A stretch of 7,287 bases of DNA, from NCBI GenBank assembly GCA_046263155.1, contig JBHELF010000155.1:1-7287 (forward strand). The letters are read 5' to 3'. A program made the translations under genes and the position numbers. Origin of the DNA: DATADF01 sp046263155 (lineage in GTDB: Bacteria; Actinomycetota; CADDZG01; WHSQ01). Shown here piece after piece: positions 1 through 6,627 of the stretch (positions are counted from its first letter, which is position 1; each line of letters opens with the position of its first letter). A model generated the notes under the pieces. The model had not been told where the DNA came from, did no database searches, and worked only from the letters and a program-made list of their open reading frames with translations.

Positions 1-64
1 GTGGCGGAGCTTCTCGCGTCTAACTGAGCCAGCGCGGCCCATGGCCGCACCCACTACGAGCCAT

Positions 65-69
65 AGGAG
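65..69 (+). promoter_or_regulatory. Ribosome binding site deciding the M28 peptidase start
   Basis: AGGAG lies 4 bases before the ATG at 74. The in-frame ATG at 41 has no purine-rich Shine-Dalgarno stretch before it, so this site favours the start at 74, which also puts the signal peptide at the very N-terminus. Confidence 0.65.
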
Positions 70-73
70 CTTT

Positions 74-1759
74 ATGCGACTGCGTTCCCTGGCCCTCGCG
101 GTCACGTTGCTTGCCCCGATTGGAGGAACGGCCTTTTCCCAAGAGGGAGGGGGCTCGGCGCGCTCCGGCCCGGGACGCGTCCCGGCTATCTCGAACATGC
201 CCTACAAGCCCACGCCGGCGATAGAGCTCATTCCGCCGTTGCCCGATCCCAACGCCGTGCCCAAGGCCAATCCGACCGGCCACTACAACGCCTACGACCT
301 GAACGTCTACGAGACGCTCTGGTTTCCCGAGCGGCAGCCAGGCGATGCCGACGCGGACGCGGCTCCCGGCGGAGCGCTGGCCCACGGAGTTTGTCCGCCG
401 GACGGATGTCCGAATCACGCTTTGGAATTCAAGAAGTTCTGGGTCAAGACGATGAAGCCCTTGGTGCGCCCTCTCGGGGGCACGGTACACACCTACAAGT
501 TCTTCTCCCCGGCATCCGACGTCCCGCCTTACATCCTTGCGCAGCCGGGCGGTGTCGGCCACAACCTGCAGGCGATTGTTCCGGGCAGTGAGCATCCGGA
601 GCAGATGGTTGTCGTGTCGGGCCACTACGACCAGACGGACTCCGGCCCGGCGTCCGCGTGGGACTCCGCCGAGGGACATGCAACGGTGATTCGAATCGCC
701 AAGATCATGATGGATTACTGGCGCAAGACCGGGACCCGTCCTGCGGTTAGCGTGAAGTTCACCGCTTGGGACGGCGAGGAGGCGGGAACCAACGGGTCGG
801 CGGCATACGTGCGCGACAACATCCAGCCTTTCCCAAATGGGAAAGTGCGCGGCTATTTCAACCTCGATCCCTGCGGGGGCGCCTATCCGGCCTATTACCG
901 CGGTAACCCGGCCAACCGCACCCCGATCATCATGCAGCTCTCGAATCCGGAGGAGGCGATCATTGCCGGGGCCAGGCAGGAGATCGAACGGTTCAACAAG
1001 CAGGCAGAGGACATCGTCGGCGAGGTCTTCAATCATCTCGATGACAACCTGACCGATGTCCTCGGGTCTCCGGAGATCTTCGTCTCCGACGAGGAGGCCG
1101 AATCCGGTGGCGGCGATTCGCAGGAGGACGAGGTCGTCACGGCGGTCGGCGGCCTTCGCATATTCAGCAGTGACTACAGGAACTTCGAGCGCATCGGCGT
1201 GCCGATCCTCAACCTCTTCCCCGACTACTTCGGCCCCCACGACGACGGTACCCAGGGGCGCGTCGACGGCCTCTCGATCCTTCACACACCAAACGACAAC
1301 CTGCGTTCGCTGAACGCGCTTACCAGCGTGGATCAGTCGGGGACCCTCCCGTCGGAGGGTTGGTACAAGGGCCTCGAGATGTGTGCCCACATCCACTCCT
1401 GGTTCATGCTGCAGTCCAACATGGGAGGCGCTCTGCCGCTGCGCCGGGAGGCCGTCGCGTACTTCGACGCGCGCTCGGAGCCGAGCCACGAGGCAGAGGA
1501 ACCGATATCGCCCTTTGCAGCCGGCAAGAGGATCAAATTCGATGCGAGCGGGTCGCACGCGTACTCGGCGGCGGATTACAGGTCTCTGATCGCTGTGGAG
1601 GGTCTGCGATTCATGTGGGACTTCGGCGACGGCACGAAGGCAACGGGTCTGAAAGTGGATCACGCCTATAGGAAGACCGGCGCTTACGAGGTGACGCTGA
1701 CGGTCACAGGCCCCGGAGGCCTGCGCGACTCGATGACTCTCTTCGTGACGATTCCGTAG
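74..1759 (+). CDS. Secreted M28-family zinc peptidase with C-terminal PKD domain
   Basis: Probable exported di-zinc amino- or carboxypeptidase of 561 residues from the ATG at 74. The frame is open to the left edge and has another ATG at 41, but only the one at 74 has a good Shine-Dalgarno. Residues 1 to about 23 form a signal peptide (basic MRLR, hydrophobic core, cleavage near AFS-QE). The M28 metal and catalytic set is complete in order: H184 and D186 (GHYDQ), D197 (AWDSAEG), the Glu pair E235/E236 (WDGEEAG), D265 (NLDPCGG) and H404 (LHTPNDN). An acidic loop at about 337-354 and a CPPDGC cysteine pair at C107/C112 lie outside the core motifs. Residues about 484-560 are a PKD domain (WDFGDG, then HAYRKTGAYEVTLTV), usually an extracellular spacer or substrate-binding module. 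The gene converges on the nitroreductase with a 6-base gap. Family assignment is firm; substrate is unknown. Bases 1-73 hold no other gene I can support. Confidence 0.9.
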   Translation: MRLRSLALAVTLLAPIGGTAFSQEGGGSARSGPGRVPAISNMPYKPTPAIELIPPLPDPNAVPKANPTGHYNAYDLNVYETLWFPERQPGDADADAAPGGALAHGVCPPDGCPNHALEFKKFWVKTMKPLVRPLGGTVHTYKFFSPASDVPPYILAQPGGVGHNLQAIVPGSEHPEQMVVVSGHYDQTDSGPASAWDSAEGHATVIRIAKIMMDYWRKTGTRPAVSVKFTAWDGEEAGTNGSAAYVRDNIQPFPNGKVRGYFNLDPCGGAYPAYYRGNPANRTPIIMQLSNPEEAIIAGARQEIERFNKQAEDIVGEVFNHLDDNLTDVLGSPEIFVSDEEAESGGGDSQEDEVVTAVGGLRIFSSDYRNFERIGVPILNLFPDYFGPHDDGTQGRVDGLSILHTPNDNLRSLNALTSVDQSGTLPSEGWYKGLEMCAHIHSWFMLQSNMGGALPLRREAVAYFDARSEPSHEAEEPISPFAAGKRIKFDASGSHAYSAADYRSLIAVEGLRFMWDFGDGTKATGLKVDHAYRKTGAYEVTLTVTGPGGLRDSMTLFVTIP

Positions 1760-1765
1760 CTCGCA

Positions 1766-2287
1766 CTACCAGTGCTCGGTGTGCACGATGTCTTCGAGGC
1801 GAGCGCGTCCTCCGGTCCGTTTCGGAGCCTGTAGGACATCCGAGTCTGCCGGATATCCAAAGGCCAAGACGTATTCGCAGTGGTGGTCTTCGGGAAACGC
1901 GAGCAACGCCCTGGCCGCCTCGTGGTCGTAAACTGTCGTCGGCACGCTGCCGATGCCGAGATCCCAAGCGGCCAGGACCATGTTTTGCGCGGCACGCCCG
2001 ACGTCGAACACGATCGATAGGGGAGCGCCTTCGCTTCTCGGGTCCGGCGTCACCAGCGCGATGGCAACCGCGGCTCCCGCGATGGGTTGCCCGAACTGCC
2101 CCAACTGAGCCAGCCTTCTCAGCCTTTCTTTTTCACGTACGACGACAAACGCCCATCGCTGCTGGTTCTTGGAGCTCCCCGCTCGCCGTCCGGCATTGAG
2201 AATTCGCGTTACGTGACCTTCTTCTATCGGCTTGTCGGCGAAGCTTCGGACCACCCGGATCTGGTTGATGGTTTGCCATGTCTGCAT
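1766..2287 (-). CDS. Small nitroreductase-family FMN oxidoreductase
   Basis: Flavin oxidoreductase of the nitroreductase superfamily, 173 residues, typical of the short single-domain members. These are usually cytosolic FMN homodimers that use NAD(P)H. The N-terminal RVVRSF (R11-F16) matches the RRSxRxF phosphate-binding motif. SSKNQQRWAFVVV (about 38-50) matches the APSxxNxQPWxFvvV segment. VGRAAQNMVLAAWDLGIGS (97-115) is the central flavin-contact helix with the LGIG turn. EYVLAFGYP (138-146) is the usual late strand, and the Arg-rich tail ending in W173 is common in the family. No signal peptide is visible. It is the second gene of an operon: its ATG directly follows the TGA of the DUF763 gene. 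The physiological acceptor cannot be read from sequence; nitro compounds, quinones or flavin itself are all possible. Confidence 0.88.
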   Translation of the reverse strand: MQTWQTINQIRVVRSFADKPIEEGHVTRILNAGRRAGSSKNQQRWAFVVVREKERLRRLAQLGQFGQPIAGAAVAIALVTPDPRSEGAPLSIVFDVGRAAQNMVLAAWDLGIGSVPTTVYDHEAARALLAFPEDHHCEYVLAFGYPADSDVLQAPKRTGGRARLEDIVHTEHW

Positions 2288-3370
2288 TCAGTTCTCACCT
2301 TCGGCGGTCTTTTCGAGCTGAGCGAGTCGTTTTAGAGCGGCGACCTTCTCGCCGCGGCCCGTCTTCGCCTCGGATAACGCCTTATGAAGGGAGGCGATCG
2401 TCGCGTCGTAAGTGCGGCGATCCACCGGGAAGGGCGTACCGTCCTTGCCTCCGTGCGCAAAGGAGTATGAGACCGGATCGCGTATGGCGGTCGGCTCCCC
2501 ATAGGCGATCTCGGCCACTAAGGCCAGCGCTCTGAGGCCCTTCGCGCCCACTCCGGGGACGGCGAGCAACTCGACGAAGTCGCGCGGTTGGGCTTCGTAA
2601 GCCTTCAACAACACGCGTTCCATCCGCGCGGGATCGAGGTCGGAGAGAAGGACTTCGTGACGGCGCGGCATCACTAGCGAGCGCATCCGAGCCAGCTCTG
2701 CGATGACGGACTTCGTGCTCTCGCGCGCCAGCTCGGCGGACATGGCCCGATTGCCCCCGGCCTCCGCGGCGACGAGATTGAGAACCCCCTCTTCGGCGTC
2801 GCCGACCACTCCTTCGTGCGGATCGCTGTCGAGGCGCGCCGGCGTGAGCCAGTGATAGCGGCGGGCCAATCCGTTCGCGTCGTTCATGCCCTGCTGCACC
2901 ACGGCCCAGGAGCCGTCCGCGGAGAACAGGAAGGTGTGGTGGTAGAGCTGGTAACCGTCCTGTACGGCCGCCGAGTCCACCTTCGCGACCAGCCGGCTAG
3001 AGCGAACCAGGCCGGAGGGATCGGGTCCGAGCTTCTCGCAAGCGGCTGCGATCTCGGCCGGCGTCCGCCGTGAGGTGCGGCCCTTTCCCCCGGCCACCAC
3101 CAGGCCGACCTCGGCCGCCAAGGGGCGAAGTGCCTCCTTCAGAGCTCCGCAAGCCGTAGTCGTAAGGCCACTCGAGTGCCAGTCGAAGCCCAGGACGCAG
3201 CCGAAACTTTGAAACCAGACGGGGTCGGCTACCCGCCGTAACAAGCCCGCGGGCCCCTCGTCGGAGATGACGGCGAGGGCGATCCCCTGCGCCAGCGGCA
3301 CCATGCGGTCGAACAGCCAGCGCGGCGCCCGCCCCCCGTGGAGCGGCAGCTCCGCGTACCCCGTGCGCAT
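2288..3370 (-). CDS. DUF763 family protein with helix-hairpin-helix motif
   Basis: Uncharacterised conserved protein of 360 residues, assigned to DUF763 (known from archaea and several bacterial phyla) from remembered motifs: LPLHGGRAPRWLF (8-20), DPVWFQSFGCVLGFDWHSSG (49-68), GGKGRTSRRTPAEI (94-107), GYQLYHHTFLF (139-149) and QQGMND (159-164). The start at 3370 fits because RTGYAELPLHGGR is the usual beginning. FVELLAVPGVGAKGLRALAL (about 265-284), with PGVGAK at 272-277, reads as a helix-hairpin-helix, a motif that in DNA glycosylases, ligases and nucleases binds the DNA backbone. No signal peptide or membrane segment is visible, so it is probably cytosolic. It is the first gene of the operon with the nitroreductase and diverges from the CAP gene. 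No Shine-Dalgarno is seen close to its ATG. The biochemical function is unknown; a nucleic-acid role is inferred only from the hairpin motif. Confidence 0.9.
   Translation of the reverse strand: MRTGYAELPLHGGRAPRWLFDRMVPLAQGIALAVISDEGPAGLLRRVADPVWFQSFGCVLGFDWHSSGLTTTACGALKEALRPLAAEVGLVVAGGKGRTSRRTPAEIAAACEKLGPDPSGLVRSSRLVAKVDSAAVQDGYQLYHHTFLFSADGSWAVVQQGMNDANGLARRYHWLTPARLDSDPHEGVVGDAEEGVLNLVAAEAGGNRAMSAELARESTKSVIAELARMRSLVMPRRHEVLLSDLDPARMERVLLKAYEAQPRDFVELLAVPGVGAKGLRALALVAEIAYGEPTAIRDPVSYSFAHGGKDGTPFPVDRRTYDATIASLHKALSEAKTGRGEKVAALKRLAQLEKTAEGEN
2294..2300 (-). promoter_or_regulatory. Ribosome binding site of the nitroreductase gene
   Basis: On the minus strand AGGTGAG lies 6 bases before the ATG at 2287, inside the last codons of the DUF763 gene. 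A strong site overlapping the upstream stop suggests translational coupling by terminating ribosomes. Confidence 0.6.
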
Positions 3371-3376
3371 CGAACG

Positions 3377-3382
3377 AGTCTA
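3377..3382 (-). promoter_or_regulatory. Possible -10 box for leaderless DUF763 transcript
   Basis: TAGACT on the minus strand fits the TANNNT pattern and ends 6 bases before the ATG at 3370. That would start transcription at or next to the start codon. It agrees with the missing Shine-Dalgarno; the nearest AGGG is about 20 bases upstream. No convincing -35 is visible. Confidence 0.3.
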
Positions 3383-3393
3383 AAGACGCCCTG

Positions 3394-3411
3394 CGACGGG
3401 GCCCGACGGGG
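3394..3411. repeat. Tandem CGACGGGG repeat in divergent intergenic region
   Basis: Two exact copies of CGACGGGG, at 3394-3401 and 3404-3411, repeat with a 10-base period, about one helical turn. They lie between the starts of the divergent DUF763 and CAP genes, just upstream of the possible DUF763 -10 box. A regulator site is possible but so is chance in GC-rich DNA. Confidence 0.35.
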
Positions 3412-3431
3412 GGCAATCACCCCAACGGGTG

Positions 3432-3469
3432 CCCTTTGGGCCTTTTTGGGGAGTTCAATCCTTTTGGGG
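3432..3469. repeat. Three related CCT(n)GGG hairpin-like units
   Basis: CCCTTTGGG (3432-3440), CCTTTTTGGGG (3441-3451) and CCTTTTGGGG (3460-3469) are variants of one C-run, T-run, G-run unit. The first two abut, and the third overlaps the candidate CAP -35 element. They could be operator-like sites or only low-complexity sequence. Confidence 0.35.
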
Positions 3470-3493
3470 CCTTCGATACGTTCTCTCTACATT
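3464..3493 (+). promoter_or_regulatory. Candidate promoter of the CAP-domain gene
   Basis: TTGGGG (3464-3469), an 18-base spacer and TACATT (3488-3493) resemble a housekeeping promoter 25 bases before the start codon. TTCAAT (3454-3459), 17 bases and TACGTT (3477-3482) is an alternative. Neither is close to consensus at -35. Confidence 0.3.
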
Positions 3494-3505
3494 ACAACCG
3501 AGCAC

Positions 3506-3511
3506 GGAAGG
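3506..3511 (+). promoter_or_regulatory. Ribosome binding site deciding the CAP protein start
   Basis: GGAAGG lies 7 bases before the ATG at 3519. It supports that start over the in-frame ATG at 3429, which would add 30 residues ahead of an obvious signal peptide and begin inside the low-complexity promoter repeats. Confidence 0.65.
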
Positions 3512-3518
3512 CACTCTT

Positions 3519-4013
3519 ATGCTCAGAACTCTCACACTTCGCCGGGTCGCTCCGGTAGTGCTGGCGACCGCTCTGAGCCTGTCGTTCCTCCCTCGTACGG
3601 GCGCGGAAGCCTCAGCCTGCATCACCGCGGAGGAGAGCGCCCTGGCGGGTGAGATCAACGCCACTCGGGCACGCCATGGGCTGAAGACGCTCCGCGTCGA
3701 CCCCGAGCTCTCGCGGGTCGCGGCCCTGCATTCCTACTGGATGGCCCGCAAGGGCAAGCTCTATCACTCGCGCCGTCTCGACTGGAAGATCACCAACTGG
3801 TCCTCGTTCGCGGAGAACGTGGGGGTCGGAGGCTCGGCCCTCGCCACGCTGCCCGAGTTCATGGCCTCGCCGCCTCATCGAGCGACGATCCTCGAGCCGA
3901 GTTGGAGCTACCTCGGGGTCGCGGTGAACCAGGGCGGCGGCGCTTCCTGGGTGACGACCATCTTTGAGAGCAGCGCCGACCCCGGCACGCGTCTCAACTT
4001 GGGGATCTGCTAG
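3519..4013 (+). CDS. Secreted CAP-domain (SCP/PR1-like) protein
   Basis: Small exported protein of 164 residues consisting of a signal peptide and one CAP domain. Residues 1-33 are the signal peptide (RTLTLRRV, hydrophobic APVVLATALSLSFL, then an ASA site), with predicted cleavage before C34. The CAP core runs about 41-152: EINATRARHGL (45-55), VAALHSYWMA (67-76), LYHS with H83, FAENVG with E99, and ASPPHRATIL with H120. H83, E99 and H120 fit the cavity His/Glu residues of the fold. C34 begins the mature protein and C164 is its last residue, so a disulfide closing the domain is plausible. A lipobox is less likely because position -3 is Ala. Roles of bacterial CAP proteins are mostly unknown. 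The gene converges on the GH116 gene with a 6-base gap. Confidence 0.88.
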   Translation: MLRTLTLRRVAPVVLATALSLSFLPRTGAEASACITAEESALAGEINATRARHGLKTLRVDPELSRVAALHSYWMARKGKLYHSRRLDWKITNWSSFAENVGVGGSALATLPEFMASPPHRATILEPSWSYLGVAVNQGGGASWVTTIFESSADPGTRLNLGIC

Positions 4014-4019
4014 GCCGCT

Positions 4020-6521
4020 TTAGGCGACGGTCGGACCTGCTTGAGGCCGTCCGGGTCGAACGAAGGGGTCGTCGATCTCCAATAACAACTCCCACACCGC
4101 GCGCGGTCGTTGGTACTGCTGCGCCCGGAAACGCGTGATGTCGTCGTAGCGCCAACCCTCCGGGGTGTCGAACCAGTACGCGGTGGCGGAGTTCTCATAC
4201 GTGATTTCGTAGATGCCGCGTGCCAATGCGAGGGCCGCGCGCTTCAGCCATGGACGACCGGTGCGCTCCCCCGCTCGATACATCAGCGCCGCCGTGAAGT
4301 AGCTGGTCCCGGTCCATACCTCTTGGCCCTGCTTGACGTCCGGTGGCCTTCGGTCGGGCCCGACGATGTTGACCGCTCCGATATGTCCGCCTCCGAAGGG
4401 CAGAACCGCGCGGCGGTAGACGCGTCCCAGGTGGCGCGCCATGCGGTCCTGGTTCAGCACCGGAGGCAACCCCGTCACCTCCGCATACCGCTGACCGTTC
4501 AAGGCGTCGGTCATCAAGGCACCTCGTCCTTCCGCGGTGCTGTCGAATGCGTAGTGACCGCTTTGGCTCACCCACAGCAGCTCCTCCGCGCTCCGTCTGG
4601 CGCGACGCTCTTGTCTCGTGTAGCGCTCGGCATCTCGGGGTTGTACCTCTTTTGCCATGTCCGCCATCGCCTCAAGAGCTCCGATGTAGAGGCCGGCCAC
4701 GAGCGTCGACGCGGCGCGCATCTCGATGCCGTCGTAGGTCGTCTCGCTGCCTTCCGTCTCCGGAAGGCCGTCGCCATCGGTATCCGCGGTGGCGAGGTGG
4801 GCCATCGTTTTCTTCGCCGCGGGATACACGCGTTCCAAGAATCGATTGTCCCCGGTGTAACGCCAGTAGGCATGAGCCTGTTGTACGAAGCGGGCGGGCA
4901 GGTCTTTCCAGTCGATCTCCGGAGGATCTTGACCCGGCTCCGTCCGGTAGTACTGGCCGTAAACGAAGTAGGGATCGTTGGAAGGGGAGCCGGCATCGTG
5001 CGGAGTACGGCCTAGCCTGTCGTGCTCGATGAAATCGGCCCACGCGAGTAACACGTCGCGTTCGATGTTTGGGAACAGCGTCCGAAGTTGGCGCGTCGCG
5101 TAATGGCGCACGTCGAGGCTCTCGGCTACTTGATAGATGTTGGCCTCGTGGGTGAAGTAGAGATGTCGCCCCGACCCGCGCCCGAAGCGCTTCGGTTTCG
5201 TGAGGCAGCCGTTCTCCCAAAACACGCCGCCGAATACGTTGTAATACAGCTCGTTCAGAGCGGCGCGACGAAGCCATAGGGGATAGGCAGAGTTGCGGGC
5301 GATGGGCTCCCACCAGGCATCTATCGCTTTCTCCCACGCGTCGGCCTTCGACAGACCCTCGCGCGCGATGTCCCAGGCCCTATAGCCACCCGGAAACCAC
5401 TGCGTGTACCGCTTCGCCCAGCGCGTGCCGTCCACGGGATTGCGAAATTGAACGATGGGAAAGTCCCACGCCAGCGTGAAGGGGATCACGCGGCTCTCCC
5501 CCGGCTGAAGCGTGACCTTCACGGCCAGGGCTCCGGCCTGCCCCCCACGTCGCTCGTCGATCGGAACGTCGGGCAGCCGCCCGTCGTCTCCGAACGCGTT
5601 AATGATGTCGGTGCCCGTGCCGTCGGCGGCCCAATCCTCGGTAAAGGAGACCTCGCCACCGACCGGTGGCTGCGAGGCGATGACCCACTCCGTCCGTTGG
5701 GTCTCCGGGACGTTGTCGGGATGCTCTGCTTGAAGGCGGATCCCAGTAGAGGTTCCGTCGCTTACCGCGAACGATTTGAGGCCTCTGCGCGGGTAACTGT
5801 AGCTACCGGTGTCCTCGCGATAGACGGCGTTGGGGAAGGTGAACATCACCGAGGCTTCGAGGGGCCGATCGGTGGGATTGGCAACCTGAAACTTGAAGAC
5901 ACCCACCGGCAGCGACGAGGCCCGGTAGTTGCGCGCGATGAACGGCGAGTAATGCTTCAGGGTGACGTGCGCCGGAAATCCCTCGTATGCGGACCATCCC
6001 TTAGGAAAGAGGGCGTGGTACCGCCCCTGTCCCACGGCAAGACGCGGCCATGCCGGAAGCACGTCCTCGGTGGCGAGCGTCGTGGTCGTCGCCGGTCCCT
6101 CTCCCTTGAGATAGAGATGGAAGGCCGCTTGCGACAGAAAGCGTTCTTCGTGGCCGCGGTTGGCCTCGAGTCTCCAATCGCCGCCCTCGGAGTTGTCGCC
6201 ACCGATGTCGAACTCCCAGGGGCCAAAGGTGCCGGCCAGGTTGTACATGAACGATCCCGTGCCGATCCCGCCCACTGGAATGCCGCGCTTCGTTCGGCTC
6301 TGTGCGGGCTCGGGACCATCGGAGAAGGGCGGCTGAAGGCCGGTGGCGCCGAGCGGATGGTTGCCGAGAGGACGCGTCCAGGCGGCCTTCGGAATCCGCC
6401 ACAGGTGGGAATCGTCGGCCACAGCCTCTTCTTCGAGCCCGAAGGGAGTGAAGAGGACCGCGAGTCCCTCGAGGATGACGAGAGCCGCCGTGGCCAACGA
6501 GAGTCCACTCAGGCGGAGCAC
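4020..6521 (-). CDS. GH116 (GBA2-like, DUF608) glycosidase with N-terminal export/anchor segment
   Basis: Probable retaining beta-glucosidase or glucosylceramidase-like enzyme of 833 residues starting at GTG. The N-terminal GBA2 domain begins near AWTRPLG (47-53) and GIPVGGIGTGSF (80-91). The alpha-barrel catalytic domain fills about 400-815. Landmarks are E459 (YFTHEA) and D470 (SLDVRHYA), 11 apart as I recall for nucleophile E441 and D452 of the Thermoanaerobacterium enzyme TxGA116; H508 (TPHDAGSPS); WKDLPARFVQQ (538-548); a DTDGDG loop (580-585) resembling a calcium site; TTYDG with T595 and D597, the latter the likely acid/base; EVWTGTSY (734-741); FDTPEGW (784-790); and YQRPRAVW (803-810). 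Residues about 5-28 are hydrophobic and followed by an AVA-DD site, suggesting export or a membrane anchor. The active-site context differs from GBA2, so substrate is uncertain. Confidence 0.87.
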   Translation of the reverse strand: MLRLSGLSLATAALVILEGLAVLFTPFGLEEEAVADDSHLWRIPKAAWTRPLGNHPLGATGLQPPFSDGPEPAQSRTKRGIPVGGIGTGSFMYNLAGTFGPWEFDIGGDNSEGGDWRLEANRGHEERFLSQAAFHLYLKGEGPATTTTLATEDVLPAWPRLAVGQGRYHALFPKGWSAYEGFPAHVTLKHYSPFIARNYRASSLPVGVFKFQVANPTDRPLEASVMFTFPNAVYREDTGSYSYPRRGLKSFAVSDGTSTGIRLQAEHPDNVPETQRTEWVIASQPPVGGEVSFTEDWAADGTGTDIINAFGDDGRLPDVPIDERRGGQAGALAVKVTLQPGESRVIPFTLAWDFPIVQFRNPVDGTRWAKRYTQWFPGGYRAWDIAREGLSKADAWEKAIDAWWEPIARNSAYPLWLRRAALNELYYNVFGGVFWENGCLTKPKRFGRGSGRHLYFTHEANIYQVAESLDVRHYATRQLRTLFPNIERDVLLAWADFIEHDRLGRTPHDAGSPSNDPYFVYGQYYRTEPGQDPPEIDWKDLPARFVQQAHAYWRYTGDNRFLERVYPAAKKTMAHLATADTDGDGLPETEGSETTYDGIEMRAASTLVAGLYIGALEAMADMAKEVQPRDAERYTRQERRARRSAEELLWVSQSGHYAFDSTAEGRGALMTDALNGQRYAEVTGLPPVLNQDRMARHLGRVYRRAVLPFGGGHIGAVNIVGPDRRPPDVKQGQEVWTGTSYFTAALMYRAGERTGRPWLKRAALALARGIYEITYENSATAYWFDTPEGWRYDDITRFRAQQYQRPRAVWELLLEIDDPFVRPGRPQAGPTVA

Positions 6522-6525
6522 GAGA

Positions 6526-6530
6526 CCCTC
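6526..6530 (-). promoter_or_regulatory. Ribosome binding site of the GH116 gene
   Basis: GAGGG on the minus strand lies 4 bases before the GTG at 6521. An in-frame TGA only a few codons further upstream limits the 5' extent, so the GTG is the best available start. No clear promoter is seen in the 106 bases up to the tRNA. Confidence 0.5.
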
Positions 6531-6613
6531 ACCGTCCGATCACGCGAAAACCGTACCGTCGTTGGCGCTCGTCGGCCCGGCGCATTCCGACGAGTTCGAT
6601 GTTCCCGTCGCTT

Positions 6614-6619
6614 TAGGAT
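6614..6619 (+). promoter_or_regulatory. Possible -10 box of the tRNA-Pro gene
   Basis: TAGGAT fits TANNNT and would start transcription near 6626, giving a pre-tRNA with almost no 5' leader. A matching -35 is not evident, so the assignment is tentative. Confidence 0.25.
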
Positions 6620-6627
6620 GAGATGCA

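Noticed and set aside
1..27. Possible last eight codons of an upstream gene, ending in TGA at 25-27
   Set aside because: Eight codons give no family evidence, and the M28 frame is also open across the same bases.
41..73. Alternative ATG start of the M28 peptidase at 41
   Set aside because: It lacks a Shine-Dalgarno and would put 11 polar residues ahead of a normal signal peptide; the ATG at 74 has AGGAG at good spacing.
20..1663. Long minus-strand open frame of 547 codons opposite the M28 gene
   Set aside because: It is antisense to a gene with a full set of family motifs. It is Arg/Val-rich with no recognisable domain, as expected when GC-rich codons are read in reverse.
3429..3518. Alternative ATG start of the CAP protein at 3429
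   Set aside because: It would add a Trp/Phe-rich stretch ahead of an intact signal peptide and overlap the likely promoter; the ATG at 3519 has GGAAGG at good spacing.
4011..4025. TAGGC repeat spanning the CAP and GH116 stop codons
   Set aside because: It is a five-base repeat formed by the two stop regions, too short to support a function.
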